A DNA stretch of 16,614 nt, taken from assembly GCA_014860725.1 (NCBI GenBank), contig JACZJD010000331.1:1-16614 (forward strand), given 5' to 3'. Of this stretch, positions 1-6,711 are shown one piece after another; the first letter of the stretch is position 1, and the number at the start of each line of letters is the position of its first letter. The stretch comes from Aquamicrobium sp. Lineage in GTDB: Bacteria > Pseudomonadota > Alphaproteobacteria > Rhizobiales > Rhizobiaceae. The translations under genes were made by a program, and so were the position numbers. A model generated the notes under the pieces. That model was given only the letters and a program-made list of their open reading frames with translations, had not been told where the DNA came from and ran no database searches.

Positions 1-430
1 GGCCGAACTTGAATGCCAGTTCGGTGAGCGGCGGCGCGAAGGCCGCAATGACAATCGTGCCGACGCAGCCCGCGAAGAATGAGCCCAGGCCGGCTGCCGC
101 CAGCGCAGGACCGGCACGGCCTTTGCGGGCCATCTTGTAGCCGTCGATGGCCGTGACCACCGAACTGCTTTCGCCCGGCACATTGATCAGGATCGCGGTC
201 GTCGAACCACCATACTGCGCGCCGTAGTAGATGCCGGCCAGCATGATCAGCGCCGAGATGGGGTCGAGCGTGAAGGTCAGCGGCAGGAGCAGCGCGATGG
301 TCGCGGTCGGCCCCACGCCCGGCAGGACGCCGATCAGCGTTCCGAGCAGCGCGCCGATGAAGCAGTAGAAGATGTTGTGCGGCTGGAGCGTCGTCTCGAA
401 GCCGAGCGCGAGGTTGGAGAGGAGGTCCAT
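1..430 (-). CDS. tctA: TTT-family transporter large permease TctA, N-terminal part (cut by window edge)
   Basis: Large membrane subunit of a tripartite tricarboxylate (TTT) transporter, a secondary importer driven by the ion gradient and fed by a periplasmic TctC-type protein. Only the first 143 residues are present. The family hallmarks are clear: a GVLPGVGPTATIALLLPLT segment near residues 34-52 and GIYYGAQYGGSTTAILINVPGE near residues 66-87. The chain is strongly hydrophobic, with several membrane segments. The start ATG follows the tctB stop by one base, so the two genes are co-transcribed and probably translationally coupled. Full-length TctA is about 500 residues, so most of the gene lies outside the window. 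The family is certain; the substrate (citrate, other di- or tricarboxylates, aromatic acids) cannot be told from the permease. Confidence 0.93.
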   Translation of the reverse strand, partial: MDLLSNLALGFETTLQPHNIFYCFIGALLGTLIGVLPGVGPTATIALLLPLTFTLDPISALIMLAGIYYGAQYGGSTTAILINVPGESSSVVTAIDGYKMARKGRAGPALAAAGLGSFFAGCVGTIVIAAFAPPLTELAFKFG

Positions 431-431
431 C

Positions 432-902
432 TCAGGCGCCCCCTCCGGGGAACCGAGGGAACAGCGGGATGGGCAGCCCGAGCCCGTAGCTGAACACCAG
501 CACGCAGAAGCCGACGATGACCGCCGTGATCGCCGCCGCCCTGACGAGCCCCACCTCGCGGCTCGACAGCGCGGCGATCAGCGTGGTGATCGCGAGCGCC
601 GGCACCAGCCCGAGCGGCACGATCGTGACCGCGAAGACGAGCGGGGCCACGCCGATCAGGAACATGCCGCGCCAGGTCACGCCCTCGACCGGGGCCGGCG
701 CGGCCGCGTTGAGGCCGCGCCCAATGATGGCGATCCCGAGCAGCGCGAGCAGGCCGCCGAGCAGCAGCGGGAAATAGCCCGGCCCCATGCGCGCCGCCTC
801 GCCGATCGATAGGCTCCGGTAGGTGCCCGCCACGAAGGCCAGCCCGATGAGGGTGAATATCCCGCCGGCGGCCAGATCCCTGTGGTCGATGTGCGCGCGC
901 AT
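432..902 (-). CDS. tctB: TTT-family transporter small permease TctB
   Basis: Small membrane subunit of the TTT transporter, 156 residues, which is typical for the family. About four hydrophobic segments are visible, with the characteristic opening HRDLAAGGIFTLIGLAFV and an early MGPGYFPLLLGGLLALLG stretch (residues about 38-55) seen in most TctB proteins. I chose the ATG at 902 because the leader reads GGGGAAGGGGAAC just before it, a strong ribosome binding site. A longer reading to 956 adds 18 residues without such a site and runs into an intercistronic hairpin. It sits between tctC (70-base gap) and tctA (1-base gap) in the same operon. Sequence conservation in TctB is low, so the call leans on both context and the opening motifs. 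Confidence 0.9.
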   Translation of the reverse strand: MRAHIDHRDLAAGGIFTLIGLAFVAGTYRSLSIGEAARMGPGYFPLLLGGLLALLGIAIIGRGLNAAAPAPVEGVTWRGMFLIGVAPLVFAVTIVPLGLVPALAITTLIAALSSREVGLVRAAAITAVIVGFCVLVFSYGLGLPIPLFPRFPGGGA

Positions 903-932
903 GTTCCCCTTCCCCGCAGCAACGGACAGGGA

Positions 933-952
933 CGCGGCGGATGCCCGCCGCG
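933..952 (-). other. Intercistronic stem-loop between tctC and tctB
   Basis: A perfect 8-bp G+C stem (CGCGGCGG / CCGCCGCG) with a 4-base loop fills the 70-base gap between tctC and tctB. It has no T-run, so it is not a normal intrinsic terminator. Hairpins directly 3' of binding-protein genes commonly protect the upstream message, giving more binding protein than permease. That role here is inferred. Confidence 0.45.
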
Positions 953-972
953 CCATATCGCAGGAGGTGTCG

Positions 973-1944
973 TCAGTTGGCCTTCACGCCGAGCTCGCGG
1001 GCGGTCCTGCCCCAGATGTCGTCCGCGATGAATGCCTTGAACTCTTCGGACGTGCTCGCCACCGGGATCGAGCCGAGATCCTCGATCTTCTTGCGGACCG
1101 CGGGATCGGCATAGGCCGCGCGGATCGCGCCTTCCAGCCGGGCCACGATGGCCGGATCGGTCTTCGCCGACACGAAGATGCCGATCCAGTCGGCCGCGCC
1201 GAAGCCCGGCACGCCCGCCTCGTCCATCGTGGGGACGTCCGGCAGCACGGCGGCGCGCTCCGTCGACGTCACCGCCAGCGGCCGCACCGTACCCGCATCG
1301 ATCGCCGACTTCACGGCGGGGATCGTCCCGAACAGCATCTGCAGGCGCTTGCCCATCAGGTCGGTCATCGCCGGGCCGATGCCCGGATAGGGAACGTGGA
1401 CCATGTCGAGGCCGGCGGCCTTGGCCAGCATCTCGGGGCCGAGATGGTTGGAGGAGCCGATGCCCGCCGAGCCGTAGCTCATCGAGCCGGGCTTCTCCTT
1501 GGCCATGCGGATGAAGTCCTCCAGTGTCTGCGCCTCGTAGCTCGCCTCCACCACCATCGTGAGCGGCATGAAGATGAGCTGGCTGACCGGCGTGAAGTCG
1601 CTGGTCTTGAACTGGAGGTCGTCGCGGATCGCCTCGTTGACCGTGAAGGCCGAAGCCGCGAGCAATACGGTGTAGCCGTCGGCCGGCGCCTGCGCCACGA
1701 ACTGGGTGCCGACCGCCGAGGTGGCGCCGCCGCGGTTCTCGACGACCATCGACTGGCCGAGATGGGGCTGGATCGCCTCCGCGAGCATGCGCCCGATCAG
1801 ATCGGTCGAGCCCCCGGGCGGATAGGGCACGACGAGCGTGACCGGACGGCTGGGATAGTCGTTCGCCGACGCCGCAGCCATCGCCGCAAGCGCGCCCAGG
1901 GCCGCAAGGGTGCCAACGGCCATGCGCCTGAAAAATGGTCTCAT
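973..1944 (-). CDS. tctC: TTT-family periplasmic substrate-binding protein (Bug/TctC type)
   Basis: Periplasmic receptor of the TTT transporter, 323 residues, the usual Bug-family length. Residues 1-27 form an export signal: two Arg pairs, an Ala/Leu core and an AASA cleavage site before NDYPSRP. The mature protein opens with the family signature YPSRPVTLVVPYPPGGSTD, then has DGYTVLLAASAF, the GSAGIGSSNHLGPEMLAKAAG loop and the VPYPGIGPAMTDL segment that together form the carboxylate-binding cleft in this family. The start at 1944 is preceded by GGAGGAGACAG; an ATG five codons upstream lacks this site. It is first in the operon, ahead of tctB and tctA. Bug proteins bind many carboxylates and some amides, so the ligand is open. 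Its promoter region has several operator-like palindromes. Confidence 0.94.
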   Translation of the reverse strand: MRPFFRRMAVGTLAALGALAAMAAASANDYPSRPVTLVVPYPPGGSTDLIGRMLAEAIQPHLGQSMVVENRGGATSAVGTQFVAQAPADGYTVLLAASAFTVNEAIRDDLQFKTSDFTPVSQLIFMPLTMVVEASYEAQTLEDFIRMAKEKPGSMSYGSAGIGSSNHLGPEMLAKAAGLDMVHVPYPGIGPAMTDLMGKRLQMLFGTIPAVKSAIDAGTVRPLAVTSTERAAVLPDVPTMDEAGVPGFGAADWIGIFVSAKTDPAIVARLEGAIRAAYADPAVRKKIEDLGSIPVASTSEEFKAFIADDIWGRTARELGVKAN

Positions 1945-1948
1945 CTGT

Positions 1949-1955
1949 CTCCTCC
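1949..1955 (-). promoter_or_regulatory. Ribosome binding site of tctC
   Basis: GGAGGAG on the minus strand, four bases before the ATG at 1944. It decides the start codon in favour of the inner ATG over the one at 1959, which would begin inside this site. Confidence 0.75.
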
Positions 1956-1992
1956 ACATCGATACCGGGCGCCGGATCGGTCCGGCACGGCC

Positions 1993-2018
1993 CGAGCCGA
2001 CGCTTCCCCGTCGGCTCG
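1993..2018 (-). other. Perfect 10-bp stem-loop in the tctC leader
   Basis: CGAGCCGACG and CGTCGGCTCG form a perfect 10-bp stem around a 6-base loop. On the minus strand it lies between the probable tctC promoter and the tctC start, so it would form in the 5' leader, about 50 bases before the coding region. On the plus strand it is followed by ATTTTAT, so it also has the shape of an intrinsic terminator for plus-strand (antisense) transcription, though no gene ends there. Possible roles are message stability, attenuation, or blocking antisense reading into the promoter. Confidence 0.55.
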
Positions 2019-2021
2019 ATT

Positions 2022-2036
2022 TTATCAGTCTGATAA
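2022..2036. promoter_or_regulatory. Perfect palindromic operator over the tctC -10 region
   Basis: TTATCAGTCTGATAA is a perfect 7-bp inverted repeat around one central base, in a short AT-rich patch of otherwise G+C-rich DNA. It overlaps the candidate -10 element (TATCAG, minus strand, 2030-2035), which is 15 bases from a consensus TTGACA at 2051-2056. The position suits repression of tctCBA. The bound protein is unknown; a GntR- or TetR-like regulator is plausible. Confidence 0.5.
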
Positions 2037-2056
2037 TTTAACCATTCAATTGTCAA
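2030..2056 (-). promoter_or_regulatory. Candidate sigma-70 promoter of tctCBA
   Basis: On the minus strand a consensus TTGACA (2051-2056) is followed after 15 bases by TATCAG (2030-2035), a four-of-six match to the -10 consensus. The spacing is short. It lies about 85 bases before the tctC start, in the only AT-rich stretch of the gap. The element is plausible rather than certain. Confidence 0.4.
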
Positions 2057-2064
2057 GTCGATAA

Positions 2065-2091
2065 TAGTCGGACTTATCGGTTGTCGGACGA
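2065..2091. promoter_or_regulatory. Two GTCGGAC operator-like sites upstream of the tctC promoter
   Basis: Two copies of GTCGGAC, at 2067-2073 and 2083-2089, have centres 16 bases apart. The second, TTGTCGGACGA (2081-2091), matches the FadR-subfamily GntR consensus TNGTNNNACNA in full. The first, TAGTCGGACTT (2065-2075), misses only the last base and is also a 9-base palindrome, AGTCGGACT. They sit just upstream of the candidate -35 element. A FadR-type regulator is encoded in this window at 8029-8811, but a link between the two is inference. Confidence 0.5.
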
Positions 2092-2440
2092 ATGAGATGG
2101 CAGCACGCCAACAGGGCGCGGAGCGTCGCACCCATCCTCTTCCGACCATGGAGATACCTTTTCCGCACACATCGCCGGCCCCCGGACCGGTCGGTCGGTG
2201 TCGTGGCTTGCCGGCCGTCAGGCGCCGGATCGGCGCCCCGGCCAGCTCGGCCATGACGGCGTGTGCCGCGCGGCCGGCCGCGCTCAATGCGGTTTCCCTG
2301 AAATGCACCAAGCCCATCAATAGAACAGGCTCGCAGCGGCACCGCCGCGAGCCTGCCCATGCTCTCCGTGCCGGGCCGGCGCCCGGCACCCCGGGGGATG
2401 CGGATCGCCCGGCCTCGGGCCAAGCCGTCGATTGCGGGCG
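2092..2440. other. Non-coding, palindrome-dense intergenic stretch
   Basis: No convincing gene is present; the open readings here are rich in Arg, Ala and Pro and lack ribosome sites. The right half is unusually rich in perfect inverted repeats: GGCGCCGGATCGGCGCC (2221-2237, 7-bp stem), the 16-base palindrome GCGCGGCCGGCCGCGC (2268-2283), a 9-bp stem at 2326-2355, a 9-bp stem at 2368-2389 and a 5-bp stem at 2407-2420. The last three follow the end of acuI and may end or protect the long operon's message. Confidence 0.5.
2326..2389 (-). terminator. Tandem hairpins downstream of acuI, candidate operon terminator
   Basis: Two strong hairpins lie 50-115 bases after the acuI stop. The first met by minus-strand transcription is GTGCCGGGC / GCCCGGCAC (9 bp, 4-base loop, 2368-2389). 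The second is CAGGCTCGC / GCGAGCCTG (2326-2355; 9 bp, one mismatch, then 3 bp), followed on the minus strand by the T-rich TTCTATT. The T-run is weak, so termination may be partial or Rho-assisted. Alternatively the stems protect the 3' end of the message. Confidence 0.45.
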
Positions 2441-3418
2441 CTAGAGGCGCACGAGCACGCGCCCGCGCACCTTCCCGTCGAGGAGGTCGGACGCCATGGC
2501 GATGGCGTCGGGCAGCGCGATCTCCGCGCCGATCGCGTCGATGAGGGCCGGATCGAGCTCCTTCGCCAGCGTGTCCCAGGCGGCGCGGCGCTGCGGCATC
2601 GGACAGTAGACGCTGTCGATACCGGCAAGCGTCACGCCGCGCAGGATGAAGGGAGCGACCGTCGCCGGAAAATCCATGCTCTGGGCGAGGCCGCAGGCGG
2701 CGACGGTGCCGCCGTAGCGCGTCGTGGCGCACAGATTGGCGAGCGTGACGCCGCCGACGGAATCGACGGCGCCCGCCCAGCGCTCCTTGCCGAGCGGCTT
2801 GCCGGGCGCTCCGAGCTCGGTCCGGTCGATGATGTCCGATGCTCCGAGCCGCTTCAGATAGTCGGCCTCCTGCGCCTTGCCGGTCGAGGCGACGACCCTG
2901 TAGCCGCGCCTTGCCAGCAGCGCCACCGCGAAGCTGCCGACGCCGCCGGTCGCCCCCGTCACCGCGACCTCGCCGGAGTCCGGCGTCACGCCGTGCCGTT
3001 CGAGCGCCATCACGCACAGCATCGCCGTGTAGCCGGCGGTGCCGATGGCCATAGAGCGGCGCGCGTCGAGCCCGTGCGGGATCGGCAGCAGCCAGTCGCC
3101 CTTGACCCGCGCCTCCCCGGCAAGCCCTCCCCAGTGGGTTTCGCCCACGCCCCAGCCATTGAGGAGCACGGCGTCGCCCGGCCTGAAATCCGGGTTGCGG
3201 CTTTCCTTGACCCGGCCCGCGAAGTCGATGCCGGGAACCATCGGAAACCGCCGCACGACCGGCGACCTGCCGGTGATGGCCAGTGCGTCCTTGTAGTTGA
3301 GCGTCGACCATTCGACCTCAACGGTGACGTCGCCCTCCGGCAGATCGGCGGACGCTATTTCGGCCAGCCCTGCGCGATAGCCGGCATCGTCCTTCTCGAT
3401 CAGAATTGCATCGACCAT
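2441..3418 (-). CDS. acuI: Acrylyl-CoA reductase (NADPH), AcuI/YhdH family
   Basis: Medium-chain dehydrogenase/reductase of the AcuI/YhdH group, which reduces acryloyl-CoA to propionyl-CoA with NADPH in the cytoplasm. This step removes the toxic acryloyl-CoA formed from DMSP, acrylate or 3-hydroxypropionate. The 325 residues match the family length and motifs throughout: [13 protein letters not shown] (38-50), MVPGIDFAG (60-68), [13 protein letters not shown] (88-100), [17 protein letters not shown] (124-140), the Rossmann loop TGATGGVGS (154-162), and later [25 protein letters not shown]. The zinc-free form is expected. The ATG at 3418 has AAGGGA upstream; the longer reading to 3526 overlaps the preceding MFS gene. 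It is the last gene of the catabolic operon, 13 bases after the MFS stop. Confidence in the family is high; whether acryloyl-CoA is the real substrate here is inferred from the family. Confidence 0.92.
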   Translation of the reverse strand: MVDAILIEKDDAGYRAGLAEIASADLPEGDVTVEVEWSTLNYKDALAITGRSPVVRRFPMVPGIDFAGRVKESRNPDFRPGDAVLLNGWGVGETHWGGLAGEARVKGDWLLPIPHGLDARRSMAIGTAGYTAMLCVMALERHGVTPDSGEVAVTGATGGVGSFAVALLARRGYRVVASTGKAQEADYLKRLGASDIIDRTELGAPGKPLGKERWAGAVDSVGGVTLANLCATTRYGGTVAACGLAQSMDFPATVAPFILRGVTLAGIDSVYCPMPQRRAAWDTLAKELDPALIDAIGAEIALPDAIAMASDLLDGKVRGRVLVRL

Positions 3419-3431
3419 GAGATTTCCCTTT

Positions 3432-4634
3432 CTATGTGGACGGAGCGTGGGTGGTGCGCCGCAGCGCAAGTTCGAACAGGGCCGTGGCGAGCAGCAGGTG
3501 GATCGCCACCACGACGAGAATGACATGGCCGGTGCCGGCGAGGTCGGCGGCCGTGCCGGCGAGCGGCGGCAGCACGAGCAGCGCCGCGAAGAACACGAAG
3601 AACAGCGCCGAATAGGTGATGTCCGTGCCTTCGCCCGACGCGTCGCGGCCGCGCGACAGCATGGGCGCCGTGGGCAGGCCGCCGACGAGGCCCGCGACCA
3701 GATAGAGCGGCCAGTGATGGCTTCCGCCGGCGGTGGCGAGCACCGCGGCCGCGCCCGTCAGGCAGCCGAAGGCGACGAGCCACCGCCCCCTCGCCACGCT
3801 TCTGCCGGCAAGGAAGCCGCCCAGCGGCACCGACAGCAGGAACATCCACATCGGGATGCCGGCGATGCCCGACGCCACGGACGGGTCGATCCCGTCTTCG
3901 AGCAGGATGCGGCCGGCGAAGCCGGTCAGGATGATGAAGCCGATATTGTAGAAGGCGAAGGAGAAGGCCGCCGGCCAGATGCGGCGCAGGACGACGCCCC
4001 ATCCGGCCTCGCGAGGAGATTGCGCTGCCGCCATCGCGCGCACATTGCCGAAAAGCAGCAGCAGGCCGGTCGCCACAAGTGCGGCAAGCGCCAGCGCCAG
4101 CGGCGCATGGCGCGCGACGTCCGGCGCCGACTGCGCCAGCCAGCCGAGCAGGCCGAGCGCGAAGGCGTTCCCGAACGGCCACGCCGCCGCGATGATGCCC
4201 ATCCGCGCGGCGCTCGACACCGTGGTGTCCAGATCGGCCACCATGTTGATGGTGATGATGTAGATGACGCAGCCGCCGGCCCCGCCGACGAGCCGCGCGG
4301 CGGCGGCAAGCTCCAGGGTGGGCGCCGCCCACAGCAGGATCTCCCCGGCCGCCATCAGCACGAGCGCGAGGCAGATGATCGCGGCCCGGCCGAAGCGGCC
4401 GATCAGGGCGGGAAGAGACAGGGCGACGGCGATTCCCGGCGCCATGTAGAGGCCGAGGAGGAGGCCCAGCCCCGAAAGGCTGACCGGGAACCGCTCGCCG
4501 AGCAGCGCCGACAGCGGCGCCACGCTCTGGAACTGGAAGGAGACCGCGATGCGGGCGAGAAACAGGACGGCGAGCGCCGCCATGCCGCGCCGGCCGGCCG
4601 GCGCCGTGTCGCTGCGCCCGGCGCGCCCGGTCAT
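3432..4634 (-). CDS. MFS transporter (second MFS of the operon)
   Basis: Major facilitator superfamily protein of 400 residues with about 12 hydrophobic segments in the usual 6+6 arrangement and a central hydrophilic loop near QSPREAGWG. No diagnostic subfamily motif is obvious. Features include [31 protein letters not shown] at the start, typical of the first two helices of anion/nitrate- or cyanate-type MFS permeases, and [20 protein letters not shown] around helix 4. The start ATG overlaps the stop of the upstream enoyl-CoA hydratase gene as ATGA, with no ribosome site of its own, so translation probably depends on coupling. An inner start at 4583 would trim the polar N-terminus. It is probably an inner-membrane importer of the pathway substrate or exporter of a by-product; direction and cargo are unknown. 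Confidence 0.85.
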   Translation of the reverse strand: MTGRAGRSDTAPAGRRGMAALAVLFLARIAVSFQFQSVAPLSALLGERFPVSLSGLGLLLGLYMAPGIAVALSLPALIGRFGRAAIICLALVLMAAGEILLWAAPTLELAAAARLVGGAGGCVIYIITINMVADLDTTVSSAARMGIIAAAWPFGNAFALGLLGWLAQSAPDVARHAPLALALAALVATGLLLLFGNVRAMAAAQSPREAGWGVVLRRIWPAAFSFAFYNIGFIILTGFAGRILLEDGIDPSVASGIAGIPMWMFLLSVPLGGFLAGRSVARGRWLVAFGCLTGAAAVLATAGGSHHWPLYLVAGLVGGLPTAPMLSRGRDASGEGTDITYSALFFVFFAALLVLPPLAGTAADLAGTGHVILVVVAIHLLLATALFELALRRTTHAPST

Positions 4635-5455
4635 TTCGTGACGGTCGACAGGCGCGCTTCGCGCCACTTCAGCGCGGCCGCCATGCCCTCCTCGCGCACG
4701 ACCTTGAGGAAGTCGCGCTTGAGCTGGGCGCCCTCGCCTTCGATCATGATGTCGATGTCGAGGGCGGCGCGCAGGGCCTCCTGCATGCCCATGATCTCGT
4801 AGGTCCGGTTGACGGCCATCTTGGTGCGCCGGATCACCATCGGCTCCATCTGCGCCAGCTTGCGCGCCAGCGTGAGCGCTTCCGGCATCAGCTCGTCAGC
4901 CGTGACGATCTTGTTGAGCAGGCCCCAGTCGAGCGCCTGACGGGCGGGGATCGAATCCTCGCCGGTGAAGATCACGCCCTTGGCGATCTTGGGCGAGACG
5001 AACCACGGCAGCAGCATCGAGACGATGCCGGCGCCGAATTTCAGCTCCGGCTCGCCGAACACGGCGTCTTCCACCGCAATCGCGAGGTCGCAGCCGAGCA
5101 TCAGCTCGAACCCGCCGGCCAGCGCCGGGCCGTTGACGGCCGCGACCGTGGGCTTGGACAGGTTCCAGAACGACATGATGCCCTTGAAATCCGCTTCCAG
5201 AAGCGGAACCCAGTCCCTGACGCCCGTCGGCATCGCCTCGGCCTGGTCCTTCAGGTCGAAGCCCGAGGTGAAGGCGCCGCCCGCACCGGTGACGATCACG
5301 GCGCGGATGGCGTCGTCCCGCTCCAGCTCGCCGCACAGCGCCTCGAGCTCGCGCAGCATGTGCTGGCTCATGGCGTTCGCCCGGCGCGGCCGGTTGAAGG
5401 TGACGATGCCGATGCCGTCTTCGGGCTTGTCCAGCAGCAGGGTTTCCCAGGTCAT
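4631..5455 (-). CDS. Enoyl-CoA hydratase/isomerase (crotonase) with both catalytic glutamates
   Basis: Cytoplasmic crotonase-fold enzyme, 274 residues. The oxyanion-hole segment is AFTSGFDLKD (61-70). The two glutamates of classic hydratases are present: Glu117 in AGGFEL and Glu137 in FGEPEL, exactly 20 residues apart as in rat mitochondrial enoyl-CoA hydratase (Glu144/Glu164). Water addition to, or elimination from, an acyl-CoA is therefore chemically possible. The C-terminal tail (REEGMAAALKWREARL) is common in bacterial members acting outside fatty-acid oxidation. The ATG at 5455 follows GAGGAAGAACGCCATC. It lies 29 bases after the first MFS gene and overlaps the second by ATGA. Candidate roles are an AcuH-like acryloyl-CoA hydratase, an eliminating enzyme feeding AcuI, or a hydroxycinnamoyl-CoA hydratase-lyase; sequence alone does not choose. 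Confidence 0.9.
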   Translation of the reverse strand: MTWETLLLDKPEDGIGIVTFNRPRRANAMSQHMLRELEALCGELERDDAIRAVIVTGAGGAFTSGFDLKDQAEAMPTGVRDWVPLLEADFKGIMSFWNLSKPTVAAVNGPALAGGFELMLGCDLAIAVEDAVFGEPELKFGAGIVSMLLPWFVSPKIAKGVIFTGEDSIPARQALDWGLLNKIVTADELMPEALTLARKLAQMEPMVIRRTKMAVNRTYEIMGMQEALRAALDIDIMIEGEGAQLKRDFLKVVREEGMAAALKWREARLSTVTK

Positions 5456-5484
5456 GATGGCGTTCTTCCTCAGGTCTCGAAGGG

Positions 5485-6684
5485 TTAGAGTTTGCCGCCG
5501 GCCAGGAGCACCGCATCCGGCTCGCGGCGCAGCCGCCACATGGCGAGCGTGCCCAGAAACGGCCCGACGGCCAGCACGGCGAAGGTGAAGCGCCAAGTAA
5601 GAAGGTCGATCAGCACCGGCATGACCTGGATCGCGAAGAAGGTGAGCAGAAAGCCGGCCGAGGTCTGGAGCGTCAGCATCGACCCGACGAGCCGCGGCGG
5701 CGACAATTCCGCGACCGCCGCCGAGAACTGCGCGGAATCGGCGATGATCGTGATGCCCCACACCAGCGCGACGGCGATGAGGACGGCGGCCCCGGCCGGC
5801 GGCAGAAGTCCGATGGTGGCCGCGCATAGCCCGCTGACGACCATCGCCGCCATGGTCACGGCGGTGCGCCCGAAGCGGTCGGCCAGAAAGCCCGCGCCGA
5901 TGCAGCCGACCGCGCCGCTGGCGATGACCAGGAAGGTCAGGAGGCCGGGCTGGATCGCGGCCGCCGCGCCGGCCTCGGCCAGCCCCCATGTCAGGAAGAC
6001 GCCGATCCACGCCCACATGGCGTAGAGCTCCCACATATGGCCGAGATAGCCGGCATTGGCGAGCAGCAGCGCCGGCCGCCGCAATTCCTGCCAGGCCTCT
6101 CCGGGCACGAAGCGCGGGCTCGTCCTGTGCGCGGGGCCGAGCCCGGAGAAGAGGATCGCGACGCCGGCAAGCACGCCACACAGGGAGGAGACGGCGACCG
6201 TCATGCGCCATTCCAGCCCGCTGAGCGCGCCGAAGAGATGCGGCAGCGCCGAGCCGAGCGTCAGCGCGCCGACCAGCGTTCCGATCATCAGGCCGACCTT
6301 GCGGCCCGCCCAGCCCGCGGCGAGCTTCATGCCGACGGGATAGACTCCTGCAAGCGCCACCCCGGTCAGGAAGCGCAGCGCGATCGTCAGCGCCGTGTCG
6401 AACCCGGTCGCGAGCAGGGAGAGATTGGCCGCCGCGCCGACCAGCGCGCAGGCGGCGAACAGGCGGCGCGGATCGAGACGGTCGGGCAGCCCGAACCACG
6501 CGCTGACCAAGGTGCCGGTGACGAAGCCGAGCTGCACGGCACCGGTCAGCAGGCCCGCCTGCTGACCGGTGATTTCGCCGGCCTCCAGCAGGGAGGCCGA
6601 GGCGGAGCTTGCGGAGAACCACAAGGTCATGGCCGAGACCTGGCAGAACACGATCAGCGCGACTGACCGGGCTTTGTCGGACAT
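5485..6684 (-). CDS. MFS transporter (first MFS of the operon)
   Basis: Major facilitator superfamily permease of 399 residues with 12 likely membrane segments. The helix 2-3 region reads GAVQLGFVTGTLVSAWFGLPDRLDPRRLF (49-76), and a motif-A-like loop GFLADRFGRT (265-274) starts the second half. The segment RFLTGVALAGVYPVGMKLAAGW (104-125) resembles helix 4-5 of proteobacterial metabolite importers. The start at 6684 has a G-rich site (GGCGGGGG) upstream. It is placed between the binding-protein gene (27-base gap) and the hydratase gene (29-base gap), hence in the operon. It is not closely related to the second MFS protein at 3432-4634, so the pair did not arise by recent tandem duplication. 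The cargo is unknown: substrate uptake or product/intermediate efflux are both possible. Confidence 0.88.
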   Translation of the reverse strand: MSDKARSVALIVFCQVSAMTLWFSASSASASLLEAGEITGQQAGLLTGAVQLGFVTGTLVSAWFGLPDRLDPRRLFAACALVGAAANLSLLATGFDTALTIALRFLTGVALAGVYPVGMKLAAGWAGRKVGLMIGTLVGALTLGSALPHLFGALSGLEWRMTVAVSSLCGVLAGVAILFSGLGPAHRTSPRFVPGEAWQELRRPALLLANAGYLGHMWELYAMWAWIGVFLTWGLAEAGAAAAIQPGLLTFLVIASGAVGCIGAGFLADRFGRTAVTMAAMVVSGLCAATIGLLPPAGAAVLIAVALVWGITIIADSAQFSAAVAELSPPRLVGSMLTLQTSAGFLLTFFAIQVMPVLIDLLTWRFTFAVLAVGPFLGTLAMWRLRREPDAVLLAGGKL

Positions 6685-6711
6685 GATACCCCCGCCTCGC
6701 CTGCCTTGCCG

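Noticed and set aside
677..2389. Minus-strand reading of 570 codons through the tctC region
   Set aside because: Out-of-frame reading of tctC with Arg/Gly/Ala-rich sequence; it also runs through the promoter palindromes.
2097..2444. Possible 115-codon plus-strand gene in the 1945-2440 gap
   Set aside because: No ribosome site, Arg/Pro/Ala-rich, no recognisable fold, and it spans the hairpin cluster.
3417..4802. Plus-strand reading of 461 codons opposite the second MFS gene
   Set aside because: Low-complexity Arg/Asp/Glu/His/Ala-rich composition typical of antisense shadow; the minus strand encodes a clear membrane protein.
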